From Acidobacteriota bacterium (GTDB taxonomy: Bacteria; Acidobacteriota; Terriglobia; Acidiferrales; UBA7541), in contig JABCZK010000029.1 of assembly GCA_013289695.1 (NCBI GenBank), positions 1 through 56,304 of the forward strand: DNA of 56,304 nt. The letters run 5' to 3'. The translations under genes were made by a program, and so were the position numbers. Shown here piece by piece: positions 18,257 to 28,333 of the stretch (positions are counted from its first letter, which is position 1; every line of letters starts with the position of its first letter). Below the pieces are notes generated by a model that searched no databases, was not told the DNA's origin, and saw only the letters and a list, made by a program, of their open reading frames with translations.

Positions 18257-18382
18257 CCACACCACTGCTAAGCGTGAGCTCTGATAGGGACGCTGCTCGT
18301 GAATCGCACTACCACGCGACCGCGGCCGCAAATGAGGAAATGCTATGGAAGTAACCGCTTCAAGAAATTTCGCGCGCCGGCC

Positions 18383-21300
18383 TCAAGCTGCATTGCTCGC
18401 GCTTTTCGGCGCCACCGCCGCCGCGCTCTCTTCCCACTTCACCGAAACCAGCTTCGAAACGCCCGGCTCCTGCATCGTCACGCCGTACATCACCGACCCC
18501 ATCTCCATCGTCTTGCGATTGTGCGTGACCACGATGAACTGCGTCTGCCCGCACATATCCGCCAGCATCTTGTTGAATCGCCCGACGTTCGCCTCATCCA
18601 GCGGCGCGTCCACCTCGTCCAAAATGCAGAACGGGCTGGGCTGATACTTGAACACCGCAATCAAAAGCGCCAACGCCGTCAGCGCTTTCTCTCCGCCCGA
18701 AAGCAGCAGAATATTCTGCAGACGCTTGCCGGGAGGCTGCGCCACGATATCAATCCCCGCCTCACCCGAACTGTCCGGCTCGCCCAGCCGCATCTCACCG
18801 TGCCCGCCGCCAAAGAGCGACTGGAACGCAATCGCGAAATGCGCATTAATAAAATTAAACGCCTCCTCGAATTTCTGTCGCGACACTTGATCCAGCTCAT
18901 TAATCGTCAGTTGCGTGTTCTGGATGGACGCCACCAGATCATCCCGCTCCCGTCGCAAGAAAGTGTCGCGCTCCTCACACTCCTTGAATTCTTCCAGCGC
19001 CATCATGTTCACCGGGCCCATCGCATCCACGCGCGCCTTCATCTCGTTGTAATTTGTTTCCGCCGCGATCAGTTCTTCCCCAGCGAGCAATTGCGCTTCC
19101 TGCGCCATCAATTCTTCCGGCTGCGCGTTCAATTCCGCCACGCATGTCTGCCGCAGATAATCGCGATCCGCGTCGTTGCGCGCCTTCTCGATTTGACGCT
19201 GATTGCGTTCCGCCCGCAATTCATCCAGCGATTGCCGTTTGCCGCGCACCGTCTCGTCAAGTTGCGCAGCCCGCGTGCGCGCCCCTTCCCACTCCGTTTC
19301 CAGCGCCGCCTTCAATTCCTCCAGTCGCGCCTTCTCCTTGCGCAGCTCCTCGACCTGCATCCCAAGCTGCTCGCAGGAACTCTCCAATTCCGTCTTTTCC
19401 AGCACCATCCCCGCTTGCTGTTGTTGCAATGAAGCCATCCGCTCGCCCGCCGCGGTCAACTCCGCAATCAAATGCTGCTCGGCCGATTCCGCGCTCGAAA
19501 GCCGTTCGGACATCGTCGCCAATTCTTCGCGCCGCGCCACCACCTGCTCCTGCAACGCCTGAAAATCCTGGCGCAAGCGCAGCAGCCGTCCGGAAACTTC
19601 CGCGCTCTCGGCTTCCGCCGACTCGCGCGCTCGCACCGCCAGCGCATGTTCCCGTCGTGCATCCGCCGCGCGCTGCCGCGCCGCTTCTGCATCCGCATGT
19701 AGCCGCGCAATTTCCGCGCGTTCGCTCGCAAATTGCTGCTCAATCCTCCGCAATTCAGCGCGCGCCTGATCCCGCTGGTGTGTCGCCGCCACCAAAGACT
19801 TCTCCGCTTCCATCTGCCGCGCAATCGCAGACGCCACCTGTTCCTCACCGCTCGCAATGGCCAGCTCGATTCGCGTCATCTCCGCCTGCTGCTCGTTCAC
19901 CGCACGCTCCAGCCGCATCGCTTCCGCTTCGTGCTGCCGCAATTCGCGCTTCAATGCCAAAGGCCCAGCCTCACCCGCCCTCCCACCGGAAACCATCCGT
20001 CCGTGATAACAGGTTCCTTCCGGAGTCAGAAAATAACTGTGCGGATTCTCATTCGCCATCTGCTCGGCCAGCGCCGCGCTCTCCACCACGTAAGCCGTGC
20101 GCAGTTTCGTCAGAAAATATTTGGCCGCCGGCCCCAGCGGCTCGCGGAATTCCACCAGGCGATCCAGCCGCCCCAGCACTCCGTCCGGCGTGGGCAGGGA
20201 AGCGTCCGCTTCCGGCGCAGCGAGATTCAATTTGTTCAGCGAGTCCACAAAAAATGTCGCGCGTCCGCCCATTTCGTCGCGCAGCAGTGAAACCCCCGCG
20301 CGCGCTTGGTCGAACGATTCCACCACCACATATTCCAATTCGTCGCGCAAAAATTGTTCGATCGCGCCCTCGTATTTTTCCTGTACCTCGGCGTAATCCG
20401 CCAGTAATCCCACCGCGCGAAACGCTCCGCCGGAAGTGTCGGCACTGCGCTCGCCGCTCACGTTGAATAGTTTCTGCACAGCGTCCGCGGTATAAGCTCG
20501 CTCGCTCAAAATCTGCTCGATCGAAACGTGCCGCGCGCGCTCGGCGGAAAGCCCTTCGCGCATGCGCTCCAGTTGCTGCCCGGTTTCCTGCTGCTCCCGG
20601 CGCAATTCCAGCAACCGCGCTTGCGTCTCGCGCACCATCGCGCCCAATTCCAGCGCGCTCGCTTCCGCCAACGTAAACGTCTCCTCTGCCGCCGCAACTT
20701 TCCCAGTAAGCGCGCTGCATTCGTTTTCGACCGCACGCATCGCCGCCGTCCGCTGCTCCTCAGCCGCCGTGTGCCGCGCCGCCGCCTCTTCCGCCTGCAC
20801 CGATTCAGCCTGCTCCCGCGCCGATTCCTCGACCAGCCGACCAGCAATCTGCCGCAATTCCTCCATACGCGCTTCGAGCTGTAGTTGCTCGCTCACGCTG
20901 GACGATGATTGCTCCGTAGTCTCGCGTAACGAGGTTTCCAGCGTCGCCGTCTGCTCACGCAGCGCGAAAACCGCCGCGCGATGCGCCGTCATCCGCGTGG
21001 TCATGTCACCCACTTGCCGCTCGGCCACTTCAGTTTCCAGCACGAGCCGCGCCGCCCGTGCATCAATCTGCGCGGTCTGCTCGCGGTGGAACGTGATGCG
21101 GTTTTCCGCACGATCCAGATCCAGCGCCGTCTGACCCAGCAGGTTCTGAATTTGCCGCAACTCCGCGTCCAGCTCGTAAGTGCGCGCGCTCAATCTTTCC
21201 TGTGCGGTTTCCAGTTCGTGTACCGAACGCGCCTCGCCCTCTTCCGCCGCATCCATCTCCCGCAACAATTTTTCCAGCCGCACCGCTTCCTGATCCAGAT

Positions 21301-22246
21301 GCTCGGCTTTGCTCGCCAGCACGCGGCGCAACAAGCCGCGCATCTGGTCGCGCAGCTCCGCGTAACGCCGCGCCTTCGATGCCTGCCGCTTCAACGAAGC
21401 CAGCTGCTTTTCTACTTCCACCAAGATGTCGTGTACCCGTGAGAGATTTACCTTCGACGCCTCCAGCTTCGCTTCCGCCAATCGCCGCTTCGTCTTGTAC
21501 ATCGTGATTCCCGCGGCTTCTTCAATAATCGCTCGCCGGTCCATCGGCTTTGAATTCAGAATCTGCCCGATGCGTCCCTGCTCGATGATCGCGTAGCTGT
21601 CCGGACCCAGCCCCATGCCCATGAAAAGTTCCTGCACGTCGCGCAGCCGTGCCACGCGCCCATTGATCAAATATTCGCTTTGTCCGGAACGATACAACCG
21701 CCGGCCCACCACGATTTCGCCCGCCTTCATCGTAATCGCAGGCTTTTCCGCGCCGCGTTTTTTCCAGGGCTTGCCCTTCTCATCCGACACGGGCGCAGGC
21801 TCCATAGAAACTGTTCCTGGGGCAGCCGTCTCCGCGCCAGCCATCTCAATAAATCCATCCACAATTTTTGTTTCCGGCTGCGGCTGGCTCTCCACAATCA
21901 CTGGCCCAGCCGCTTCCACCGTCGCTGGTGTTTCCGCTTCCGGCGCGTCCATCACCGCCGCCACCGCGTTCGCGAGCTCCGGGTCCACGAGGGTCAGCAT
22001 CACCTCGGACAGCCCCATCGGCGGCCGCTTCGCAGTACCGTTGAAGATGCAGTCGGACATGCGCTCGGCGCGCAGCATCCGGTGGCTCTGCTCTCCCAGC
22101 ACCCAGGAGATCGCGTCCACCACATTCGACTTTCCGCACCCGTTCGGCCCGACGATGCAAGTAATCCCCGTGCCGCTAAAAGTGATCGGAGTCTTCTCGC
22201 AGAAGGACTTAAACCCAAACAGCTCGACTTTGCGTAGTTTCAGCAC
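18383..22246 (-). CDS. smc: Chromosome segregation protein SMC
   Basis: A 1287-residue SMC ATPase that compacts and segregates the chromosome with ScpA/ScpB. The N-terminal head has VELFGFKSF and Walker A GPNGCGKSN. Two long coiled-coil arms flank a hinge around residues 520-680 (GLLADYAEVQEKYEGAIEQFL ... MVSGGRAGE). The C-terminal head has LLSGGEKALTALALLIA and Walker B FCILDEVDAPLDE. Between FNGTAKRPPMGLSEV and EIVVGRRLYRSGQSEYLING there is an extra Pro/Ala/Glu-rich stretch of about 80 residues, longer than the usual link. Start GTG 22246 has GAGGAA 6 bases upstream and gives the canonical VLKLRKVELFGFKS; a GTG 10 codons earlier is possible. Confidence 0.96.
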   Translation of the reverse strand: MLKLRKVELFGFKSFCEKTPITFSGTGITCIVGPNGCGKSNVVDAISWVLGEQSHRMLRAERMSDCIFNGTAKRPPMGLSEVMLTLVDPELANAVAAVMDAPEAETPATVEAAGPVIVESQPQPETKIVDGFIEMAGAETAAPGTVSMEPAPVSDEKGKPWKKRGAEKPAITMKAGEIVVGRRLYRSGQSEYLINGRVARLRDVQELFMGMGLGPDSYAIIEQGRIGQILNSKPMDRRAIIEEAAGITMYKTKRRLAEAKLEASKVNLSRVHDILVEVEKQLASLKRQASKARRYAELRDQMRGLLRRVLASKAEHLDQEAVRLEKLLREMDAAEEGEARSVHELETAQERLSARTYELDAELRQIQNLLGQTALDLDRAENRITFHREQTAQIDARAARLVLETEVAERQVGDMTTRMTAHRAAVFALREQTATLETSLRETTEQSSSSVSEQLQLEARMEELRQIAGRLVEESAREQAESVQAEEAAARHTAAEEQRTAAMRAVENECSALTGKVAAAEETFTLAEASALELGAMVRETQARLLELRREQQETGQQLERMREGLSAERARHVSIEQILSERAYTADAVQKLFNVSGERSADTSGGAFRAVGLLADYAEVQEKYEGAIEQFLRDELEYVVVESFDQARAGVSLLRDEMGGRATFFVDSLNKLNLAAPEADASLPTPDGVLGRLDRLVEFREPLGPAAKYFLTKLRTAYVVESAALAEQMANENPHSYFLTPEGTCYHGRMVSGGRAGEAGPLALKRELRQHEAEAMRLERAVNEQQAEMTRIELAIASGEEQVASAIARQMEAEKSLVAATHQRDQARAELRRIEQQFASERAEIARLHADAEAARQRAADARREHALAVRARESAEAESAEVSGRLLRLRQDFQALQEQVVARREELATMSERLSSAESAEQHLIAELTAAGERMASLQQQQAGMVLEKTELESSCEQLGMQVEELRKEKARLEELKAALETEWEGARTRAAQLDETVRGKRQSLDELRAERNQRQIEKARNDADRDYLRQTCVAELNAQPEELMAQEAQLLAGEELIAAETNYNEMKARVDAMGPVNMMALEEFKECEERDTFLRRERDDLVASIQNTQLTINELDQVSRQKFEEAFNFINAHFAIAFQSLFGGGHGEMRLGEPDSSGEAGIDIVAQPPGKRLQNILLLSGGEKALTALALLIAVFKYQPSPFCILDEVDAPLDEANVGRFNKMLADMCGQTQFIVVTHNRKTMEMGSVMYGVTMQEPGVSKLVSVKWEESAAAVAPKSASNAA

Positions 22247-22703
22247 CAGTTTCCTCGCACAGTTTACTCCCTCCACCTCGATGGCTGAAGGAGCTTCAAT
22301 TGATCAATCTTATTTCGGAGGTATTTCGAGACAAAAACGCTGGAGGGTCAATAATCAAAGGCCCTTCCGCCTGGCGCTTCCGGGACGGCGGTTACGGGTG
22401 TAAAAAGTAGCACGCGCCGCCACCCGTGTAAAGCCCGCTTTTCCAATCTCTACACATCCCCTAGTGCCCAATTGCCAACCGCACCCAGCCAGCAGTACGC
22501 CCAATCTGGACGCCGTCCTAGCCACTAACCACTGCTCACCAGCCACTGCCTTTCCCCCAAGACGCAGCCGGCCACGCGGCCGACCAGCGCTCCCCAAGCC
22601 GCTCATCTCTCCTCACTTATCACTCATCGCTTGCCCCCATCACTTTCTTCTTCATTGACTTACAACCATCCTCATCCTAGCATCCAGCCAGCAGGAGGCA
22701 CGC
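22247..22703. other. Intergenic region between smc and the M28 peptidase gene
   Basis: No gene was found. The stretch 22385-22435 contains a short direct repeat (ACGGGTGTAAA and ACCCGTGTAAA). From 22480 to 22660 the sequence is low-complexity and C-rich, built of variants of CCACTAACCACTGCTCACCA and TCACTTATCACTCATCGC, like the run before coaBC. CAGGAGG at 22691-22698 is the ribosome binding site of the next gene. Confidence 0.5.
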
Positions 22704-24998
22704 TTGCCTGGGGATCCCGGAGCAAATTCCAATCACGCGCTCGCCGTACTAGTCATACTCGCAGCTGCCTTTTTCCTTTCATTCGAAGGCTTGCGCCCTC
22801 CGACAGCCAAGCCCGCGAGCGCTCCCCCGACCGAATTTTCCGCCGCGCGCGCCCGTGAAATCTTGAACCGGCTTGTCGGCGACGGCGTCCCGCATCCCAC
22901 CGGCAGCCCGCAAAATGACGTGGTCCGCGGCCGCGTCCTCGACGAATTCTCCAGCGCCGGTTACCTGCCCACAGTGCAAACCGGTTTCGCCTGCGATGAA
23001 CAAGGCGACTGTGGCACGGTCCAAAACGTCCTCGCGCGTCTCGAAGGCACAGAGCGAGGTCCCGCAGTGCTGCTCGCCGCGCATTACGATTCCGTGCCCG
23101 CCGGTCCAGGCGCTTTCGACGACGGCGCCGGCGCCGCCAGCGTCCTTGAAATCGCGCGCATCGTCAAATCGCTCCCGCAGCCACACCACTCCATCATCTT
23201 CCTGATTGATGACGGCGAAGAAGCCGGCCTACTCGGCGCTCGCGTTTTCGTCAATCAGCATCCCTGGGCCAAAGATGTTCGCGCCGTCGTCAACCTTGAC
23301 AGTCGTGGCACCTCCGGCCCCAGCCTGATGTTCGAAACCGGTGACGCCAACGAATGGGCCGTGCGTCTGTTCGCGCAACACGCCGCGCATCCCGTCACCA
23401 GCTCCATTTTCTACACCGCGTACAAGCAATTCCCGAACGATACTGATTTCACGGTTTTCAAGGCCGCCGGATATCAAGGCCTCAACTTCGCCAACATTCA
23501 CGACGTCGTCCATTACCACACGCCCCGCGACAATTTCGGAAATGCCGATCCCGCCACGCTGCAACATCACGGCGACGACGCTTTCAGTTCTCTGCAAACC
23601 TTCGCCAATGCCGATATTTCCAATCCTCCCAAATCCGACGCGGTCTATTTCGATTCCCTCGGCAGTTGGACTGTCCTTTGGCCCGCCACTCGCACCGTCG
23701 CGATCGCTTTGTCCGCCGCATTTCTCCTACTGCTGGAAATCGCCTGGCTGTTTTACCAGAAGCGCCTCACAGGCCCGGAATTTCTCTGGGGATTTCTCGC
23801 ATGGCCTGCCTCCATTCTGGCCGTTGCCGCTTTCGCATTTCTTCTAAGTTTCATTTTGCGCAAAGCCGGCGCGATGCCCGTGCCTTGGACCGCTCATCCC
23901 TATCCCGCGCAAATCGCTTTCTGGTCTCTCGCGATTGCGCTGCTGGATTTCACCGCACTGCGCTTTGCCTCGCGAGCTGGATTTTTCGGACTGTGGTCGG
24001 GGACGTGGATTTGGTGGGCGTTGCTCTCCGTAACCCTCGCCGCGCGAATTCCCGGCCTCAGCTACGTCTTGCTTGTCGCCACCTGCAGCGCAGCGCTCGC
24101 CGGATTGCTGCTCTTGTTTCGTCCGAAGTCCTCGTCCCTTGCGGCAATTCTCCCCTTGGCCGTTTCCGCAATTGTGGGCTTTCCGCTCGCGCTGTTGCTC
24201 TATCCGGGCTTCGGCGGCCGCGCGCTGCCCTTGATCGCCGTGCTCGTCGGCTTGCTCCTCAGCCCGCTCGCGCCCCTCTGCGCCGATTTGCAACGTGCCC
24301 GCGGCCTATCTCTTCTCGCGCTGCCTTGGTTTGCCGGCGCCACCATGTTGCTTGCGTCTTTCGCCGCCATCGTCGTCCCCGCGTTTTCCGCCAAAGCGCC
24401 CGAGCACGTCAACCTGCATTACGTTCAGGAAGCCGACTCCGGCAATTCGCAATGGGTTGTCTATCCCGCTTCCGGCCATTTGCCCGAACCGATTCGCCTC
24501 GCCACCAATTTCCGCGCCCAAGAATCCGGTGCTTTCCCGTGGATCCCAGACCCCGCATTTTTCGCGGCCGCCCCGCACGTCGAAGTCGCGCCACCCACCT
24601 TCACGATCCTGGAATCCTCCGAGCTTCCCGCAAGACGGCGTTATCGCACCCTGCTTCGTTCGGAGCGCGGCGCCCCCGAAGCCCTCGTCATGTTTCCTCC
24701 CGAGTCGCGCATCGATTCAGTTCGCGCCGCGGACGAGCCGGTGCAACCGCAAACCGACAGAGTTCGCCAATCTCAGAACGGCTGGTATTCCTACGATTTT
24801 TACGCGATGCCCGCGAAGGGCGTGGAAGTCAGCTTCACTCTGCCGGTGGGAAAGCCCGTGGAAGTTTATGTGCTCGACGTAACCTACGCACTCCCTCTCG
24901 AGGGCATGTTCCTGCTAAAGTCTCGCCCGCTAACTGCAACTCCCTTCGGCGAAGGCGACTGCACCATCGCCAGCCGCCGCGTCCAACTGCTCCCCTAG
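22704..24998 (+). CDS. M28-family membrane-anchored metallopeptidase
   Basis: A 764-residue protein with an N-terminal membrane anchor (LAVLVILAAAFFLSFEGL) and an extracytoplasmic M28 aminopeptidase domain at about 40-320. Zinc ligands are visible in LLAAHYDSVPAGPGAFDDGAG (His, Asp), DDGEEAGLLGA (catalytic Glu) and VVNLDSRG; the last His is in HDVVHYHTPRDN. The following 250 residues form eight or nine transmembrane helices, and a soluble C-terminal domain ends the protein. This layout is like ER metallopeptidase 1-type proteins. The start codon is TTG with AGGAGG six bases upstream. Confidence 0.88.
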   Translation: MPGDPGANSNHALAVLVILAAAFFLSFEGLRPPTAKPASAPPTEFSAARAREILNRLVGDGVPHPTGSPQNDVVRGRVLDEFSSAGYLPTVQTGFACDEQGDCGTVQNVLARLEGTERGPAVLLAAHYDSVPAGPGAFDDGAGAASVLEIARIVKSLPQPHHSIIFLIDDGEEAGLLGARVFVNQHPWAKDVRAVVNLDSRGTSGPSLMFETGDANEWAVRLFAQHAAHPVTSSIFYTAYKQFPNDTDFTVFKAAGYQGLNFANIHDVVHYHTPRDNFGNADPATLQHHGDDAFSSLQTFANADISNPPKSDAVYFDSLGSWTVLWPATRTVAIALSAAFLLLLEIAWLFYQKRLTGPEFLWGFLAWPASILAVAAFAFLLSFILRKAGAMPVPWTAHPYPAQIAFWSLAIALLDFTALRFASRAGFFGLWSGTWIWWALLSVTLAARIPGLSYVLLVATCSAALAGLLLLFRPKSSSLAAILPLAVSAIVGFPLALLLYPGFGGRALPLIAVLVGLLLSPLAPLCADLQRARGLSLLALPWFAGATMLLASFAAIVVPAFSAKAPEHVNLHYVQEADSGNSQWVVYPASGHLPEPIRLATNFRAQESGAFPWIPDPAFFAAAPHVEVAPPTFTILESSELPARRRYRTLLRSERGAPEALVMFPPESRIDSVRAADEPVQPQTDRVRQSQNGWYSYDFYAMPAKGVEVSFTLPVGKPVEVYVLDVTYALPLEGMFLLKSRPLTATPFGEGDCTIASRRVQLLP

Positions 24999-25173
24999 CG
25001 CCTGGCGCAAAATAAATGCGCAGTCTGTGCCCACAGACCCAACTGGAAAAAAACGATTTTGCAGCGGCCAGTATGGCGCAGCTAGACCACGCACTTCCTC
25101 GGCTCGTCGCTCGTCGCAGGCACTAGCCCATTTCTCTACTTACATTTCTGCAATCGCATTTCCATTCCGGCCT

Positions 25174-25202
25174 TTGCCCCAAACCCGCCCCTCAGCTACA
25201 AT
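25174..25202 (+). promoter_or_regulatory. Likely cysS promoter
   Basis: TTGCCC, a 17-base spacer and TACAAT, 25 bases before the cysS ATG. A degenerate TTTTGCAGCGGCCAG motif lies near 25062 in the same gap, which otherwise holds nothing recognisable. Confidence 0.5.
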
Positions 25203-25226
25203 CGTCCTCTTGCCAATGTCCTGAAA

Positions 25227-26666
25227 ATGACCGACATACACCTCCACAACACGCTCTCAAACCGCCTCGAGTCGCTCCAGCCCCTTCATAAGGGCGAAGT
25301 CCGCATCTACAGCTGCGGCCCCACGGTCTACGACTATGCACATATCGGCAACTTCCGTACTTTCGTCTTCCAGGACGTACTGCGCCGCTTCCTGCTCTCC
25401 CGCGGTCTCCGCGTTCTGCAAGTCATGAACCTCACGGACGTCGACGATCGCATCATCCAAAACGCCGCAGCCGCCGGCGTCTCCATCCGCGAATACACCG
25501 AAAAATACGTGCAGGCCTTCTTCGAAGACATGAACGCGCTGCACCTTCAACCGCCCGAGGAAACGGTTCGCGCCACAGACCATATCGAAGACATGGTTGC
25601 GCTCATCTCCCGCCTGCAGGAAAAAGACCTCACCTATCCGAGTGAAGGTTCCATCTACTACCGCATCGCCAAATTTCCGGATTACGGCAAACTTTCCAAA
25701 ATTGATCTCGGCGGAATGAAAGCCGGCGCCCGCGTGGACAACGATCGCTACGAAAAAGACGACGCTCGCGATTTCGCTCTCTGGAAAGCCCCGAAACCAG
25801 GCGAGCATTTCTGGGAGACGAGCATCGGCCCTGGCCGTCCCGGCTGGCACATCGAATGCGCCGCCATGGCCATGAAATATCTCGGCGAAACCCTGGACAT
25901 TCACACCGGCGGCATCGATCTGGCTTTCCCGCATCACGAAAACGAAATCGCCGAAAGCGAGCCTGCCACCGGCAAGCCCTTCGTGAAAATCTGGCTGCAT
26001 GCCGAGCACTTAATCGTTGACGGCGAGAAAATGTCGAAATCGCTCGGCAATTTCTTCACGCTGCGCGATCTCTTCGCCAAGGGCAGCAAGCCCTCGTCGA
26101 TCCGCTACCTGCTTCTCTCCGTGCCCTATCGCCGCCAGCTGAATTTCACGGCCGATAGCTTGACGCAGGCCGCCAACTCCGTCGAACGCCTGCGCAATTT
26201 CGCCTCGCGCCTGAAAACCGAACAGTTCGCCGCCGGCTCCCATCCGCAAATCGCCAAGCGCGCCGCAAAGGCCCTCGCCGATTTTGATGCTGGTCTCGCC
26301 GATGATCTGAATACCGCCTTCTCGCTCGCCGCCATCTTCGATCTGGTGCGCGATATAAACACCGCCATGGATCGCGGCGAATTCCTGCAGCAGGACGCGC
26401 CCATCGTCGTCTCGGCCCTGGAAAAATTTGATGCGATTCTCGCTGTCCTTGCCGATGACGACGACGAAAAACTTCGCGACCTCGGCTTCGGCCCCCAGCA
26501 ATCCCGCTGGACTCCGGAAAAAATCGAGCAGCTCATCGCCGAACGCAACGCCGCCAAAAAACGCCGCGATTTCAAACGTTCCGATGAAATACGCCAGGAA
26601 CTCCTGAACTCTGGTATCATCGTGGAGGACACGCGTGACGGCTCTGTCCGCTGGAAGTACAAATGA
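25227..26666 (+). CDS. cysS: Cysteinyl-tRNA synthetase
   Basis: A 479-residue class I aminoacyl-tRNA synthetase. YSCGPTVYDYAHIGNFRTF carries the zinc cysteine and the HIGH-like HIGN; WHIECAAMAMKYLG and FPHHENEIAESE supply the other zinc ligands; EKMSKSLGNF is the KMSKS loop. The C-terminal anticodon-binding region ends ERNAAKKRRDFKRSDEIRQELLNSGIIVEDTRDGSVRWKYK, as in most CysS. Length is normal. It starts at ATG 25227 just downstream of a good -10 box. Confidence 0.97.
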   Translation: MTDIHLHNTLSNRLESLQPLHKGEVRIYSCGPTVYDYAHIGNFRTFVFQDVLRRFLLSRGLRVLQVMNLTDVDDRIIQNAAAAGVSIREYTEKYVQAFFEDMNALHLQPPEETVRATDHIEDMVALISRLQEKDLTYPSEGSIYYRIAKFPDYGKLSKIDLGGMKAGARVDNDRYEKDDARDFALWKAPKPGEHFWETSIGPGRPGWHIECAAMAMKYLGETLDIHTGGIDLAFPHHENEIAESEPATGKPFVKIWLHAEHLIVDGEKMSKSLGNFFTLRDLFAKGSKPSSIRYLLLSVPYRRQLNFTADSLTQAANSVERLRNFASRLKTEQFAAGSHPQIAKRAAKALADFDAGLADDLNTAFSLAAIFDLVRDINTAMDRGEFLQQDAPIVVSALEKFDAILAVLADDDDEKLRDLGFGPQQSRWTPEKIEQLIAERNAAKKRRDFKRSDEIRQELLNSGIIVEDTRDGSVRWKYK

Positions 26667-26743
26667 CCATCTCCGCAAAACACGACCTCTCGCTGCGTAG
26701 CCAGCCCTCTCACGAGCGCCCGAATCTCTACGGCGTTGATTAA
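26663..26743 (+). CDS. Possible 26-residue coupled ORF after cysS
   Basis: An ATG overlaps the cysS stop as ATGA and opens a 26-codon frame (MTISAKHDLSLRSQPS..., ending NLYGVD and TAA). The overlap would allow coupled translation. No family is recognised, and the frame could be chance. The rest of the gap to 26830 holds only the strong GGAGG of the next gene. Confidence 0.25.
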   Translation: MTISAKHDLSLRSQPSHERPNLYGVD

Positions 26744-26830
26744 GTAAGCCCCTCCAACTTTCGTTTTCAGCACGCTCCCGGAAGGAACCGGTCTGCGCGC
26801 TGATTGCAAAATTCTTTTCTGGAGGATGTA

Positions 26831-28189
26831 ATGCATGTGACAGATACGAAAGCTGATTCGAAGTTGCCGCACCTCATTACCGAAGTGCCCGGTCCCAAAG
26901 CCAGAAAACTCGTTGAGCGGGACCATCACGTCGTTTCGCCGTCCTACACTCGCGATTACCCGCTGGTCGCGAAATTCGGCCGGTTCGCCACGGTCGAAGA
27001 TGTGGACGGCAACACCTTCCTCGATTTCGCCGCCGGCATCGCCGTCGTCGCCACCGGACATTGCCATCCGGAAGTGGTCGCCGCCATCCAGAAGCAGGCC
27101 GCCGAGTTGATTCACATGTCCGGCACGGATTTCTACTATCCCAGCATGGTTGAACTCGCCGAAAAATTGGCTTCGATCGCGCCAGGCAAGGAAGCCAAGC
27201 GCGTTTACTTCGGCAATTCCGGCGCCGAGGCCATCGAAGCAGCCATCAAGCTGGTGAAATTTCACACCAAGCGCGACAAATTGATAGCTTTTCACGGCGC
27301 TTTCCACGGCCGCACCATGGGCGCGCTTTCGCTCACCGCCAGCCGCGCCGTCCAGCGCAAGGGATTTGGCACGCTTCTCTCCGGCGTCTTCCACATGCCT
27401 TTTCCAGACACCTATCGGGGCACTTACGGAATTCGCGCCGAACATGCTTCCGGCGATTGCCTCTCCTACCTCGAAAACGAGCTATTCCGCCGTCGCGTGG
27501 ATCCCGACGAAGTCGCCGGAATTTTCATCGAACCGATTCAGGGTGAAGGCGGCTATCTACCCGCACCCGCGGAATTCTTGCAAGGCCTGCAACGCATCTG
27601 CCGCAAGCACGGCATCCTGCTCGTCGCCGATGAAGTGCAATCCGGCATGGGACGCACCGGCAAGTGGTGGGCTTGCGATCACGCCGGTATCGAGCCCGAT
27701 ATCATCTGCACCGCGAAGGGTATCGCCTCCGGCATGCCACTCAGCGCCATCATCGCCCGCGCCAGCGTCATGAATTGGACTCCCGGCGCGCACGCTTCCA
27801 CCTTCGGCGGCAATCCCGTTTGCATCGCTGCGTCGCTCGCTACCATCGGCCTGCTTGAGCGCAATTACATCGCGAACGCTGCGCAAATGGGAGAGTTCAT
27901 CCGCGGCTTGACCGCCGATTGGACCACGCGCCACAAAATTGTTGGCGAAGTCCGCGGCAAGGGCCTGATGATCGGCATCGAAATCGTGCGCGATCAAAAA
28001 ACCAAAGAACGCGCTCCCGACCTGCGCAACCGCATCGTGCAGATGGCCTTCCACAGAGGCTTGCTCATCTTGGGCTCGGGCGACACCACGCTGCGTTTCT
28101 GCCCCCCGCTCCTGATAGACGAAGAGCAGGCCGAGTTCGCCGTCCGCACCGTGGATGCCTGCCTCACTGAAATCGAACGCTCCATGTAA
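26831..28189 (+). CDS. Class III PLP-dependent aminotransferase (acetylornithine / 4-aminobutyrate type)
   Basis: A 452-residue aminotransferase. GNSGAEAIEAAIKL binds the PLP phosphate, AFHGAFHGRTMGAL gives the stacking aromatic region, FIEPIQGEGG and LLVADEVQSGMGRTGKWWACDHAGIEPDIICTAKGIASGMPLSA contain the PLP Asp and the Schiff-base lysine (in AKG). THASTFGGNPV follows in form AHASTFGGNPV. It resembles 4-aminobutyrate or ornithine-type enzymes, but the exact substrate cannot be fixed. ATG 26831 has GGAGG five bases before it. No arg or gab genes are near. Confidence 0.92.
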   Translation: MHVTDTKADSKLPHLITEVPGPKARKLVERDHHVVSPSYTRDYPLVAKFGRFATVEDVDGNTFLDFAAGIAVVATGHCHPEVVAAIQKQAAELIHMSGTDFYYPSMVELAEKLASIAPGKEAKRVYFGNSGAEAIEAAIKLVKFHTKRDKLIAFHGAFHGRTMGALSLTASRAVQRKGFGTLLSGVFHMPFPDTYRGTYGIRAEHASGDCLSYLENELFRRRVDPDEVAGIFIEPIQGEGGYLPAPAEFLQGLQRICRKHGILLVADEVQSGMGRTGKWWACDHAGIEPDIICTAKGIASGMPLSAIIARASVMNWTPGAHASTFGGNPVCIAASLATIGLLERNYIANAAQMGEFIRGLTADWTTRHKIVGEVRGKGLMIGIEIVRDQKTKERAPDLRNRIVQMAFHRGLLILGSGDTTLRFCPPLLIDEEQAEFAVRTVDACLTEIERSM

Positions 28190-28333
28190 GCACGCGACGT
28201 CGCACCGTCGCTCAACCGTCTCGCAAATAGCGCAGGCCCACACCCGCGAGCTTGTGCTATTTTGTTTCCCGCATGCTTTGTTGTATTCGTGAGAAACTGA
28301 AAATTGGCTGTAAAATCTTCCGCAGGAGCTGCT

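Noticed and set aside
18299..20466. Long plus-strand frames across smc
   Set aside because: They are rich in Arg, Pro and Ser, typical of frames opposite a GC-rich gene; smc is unambiguous on the minus strand.
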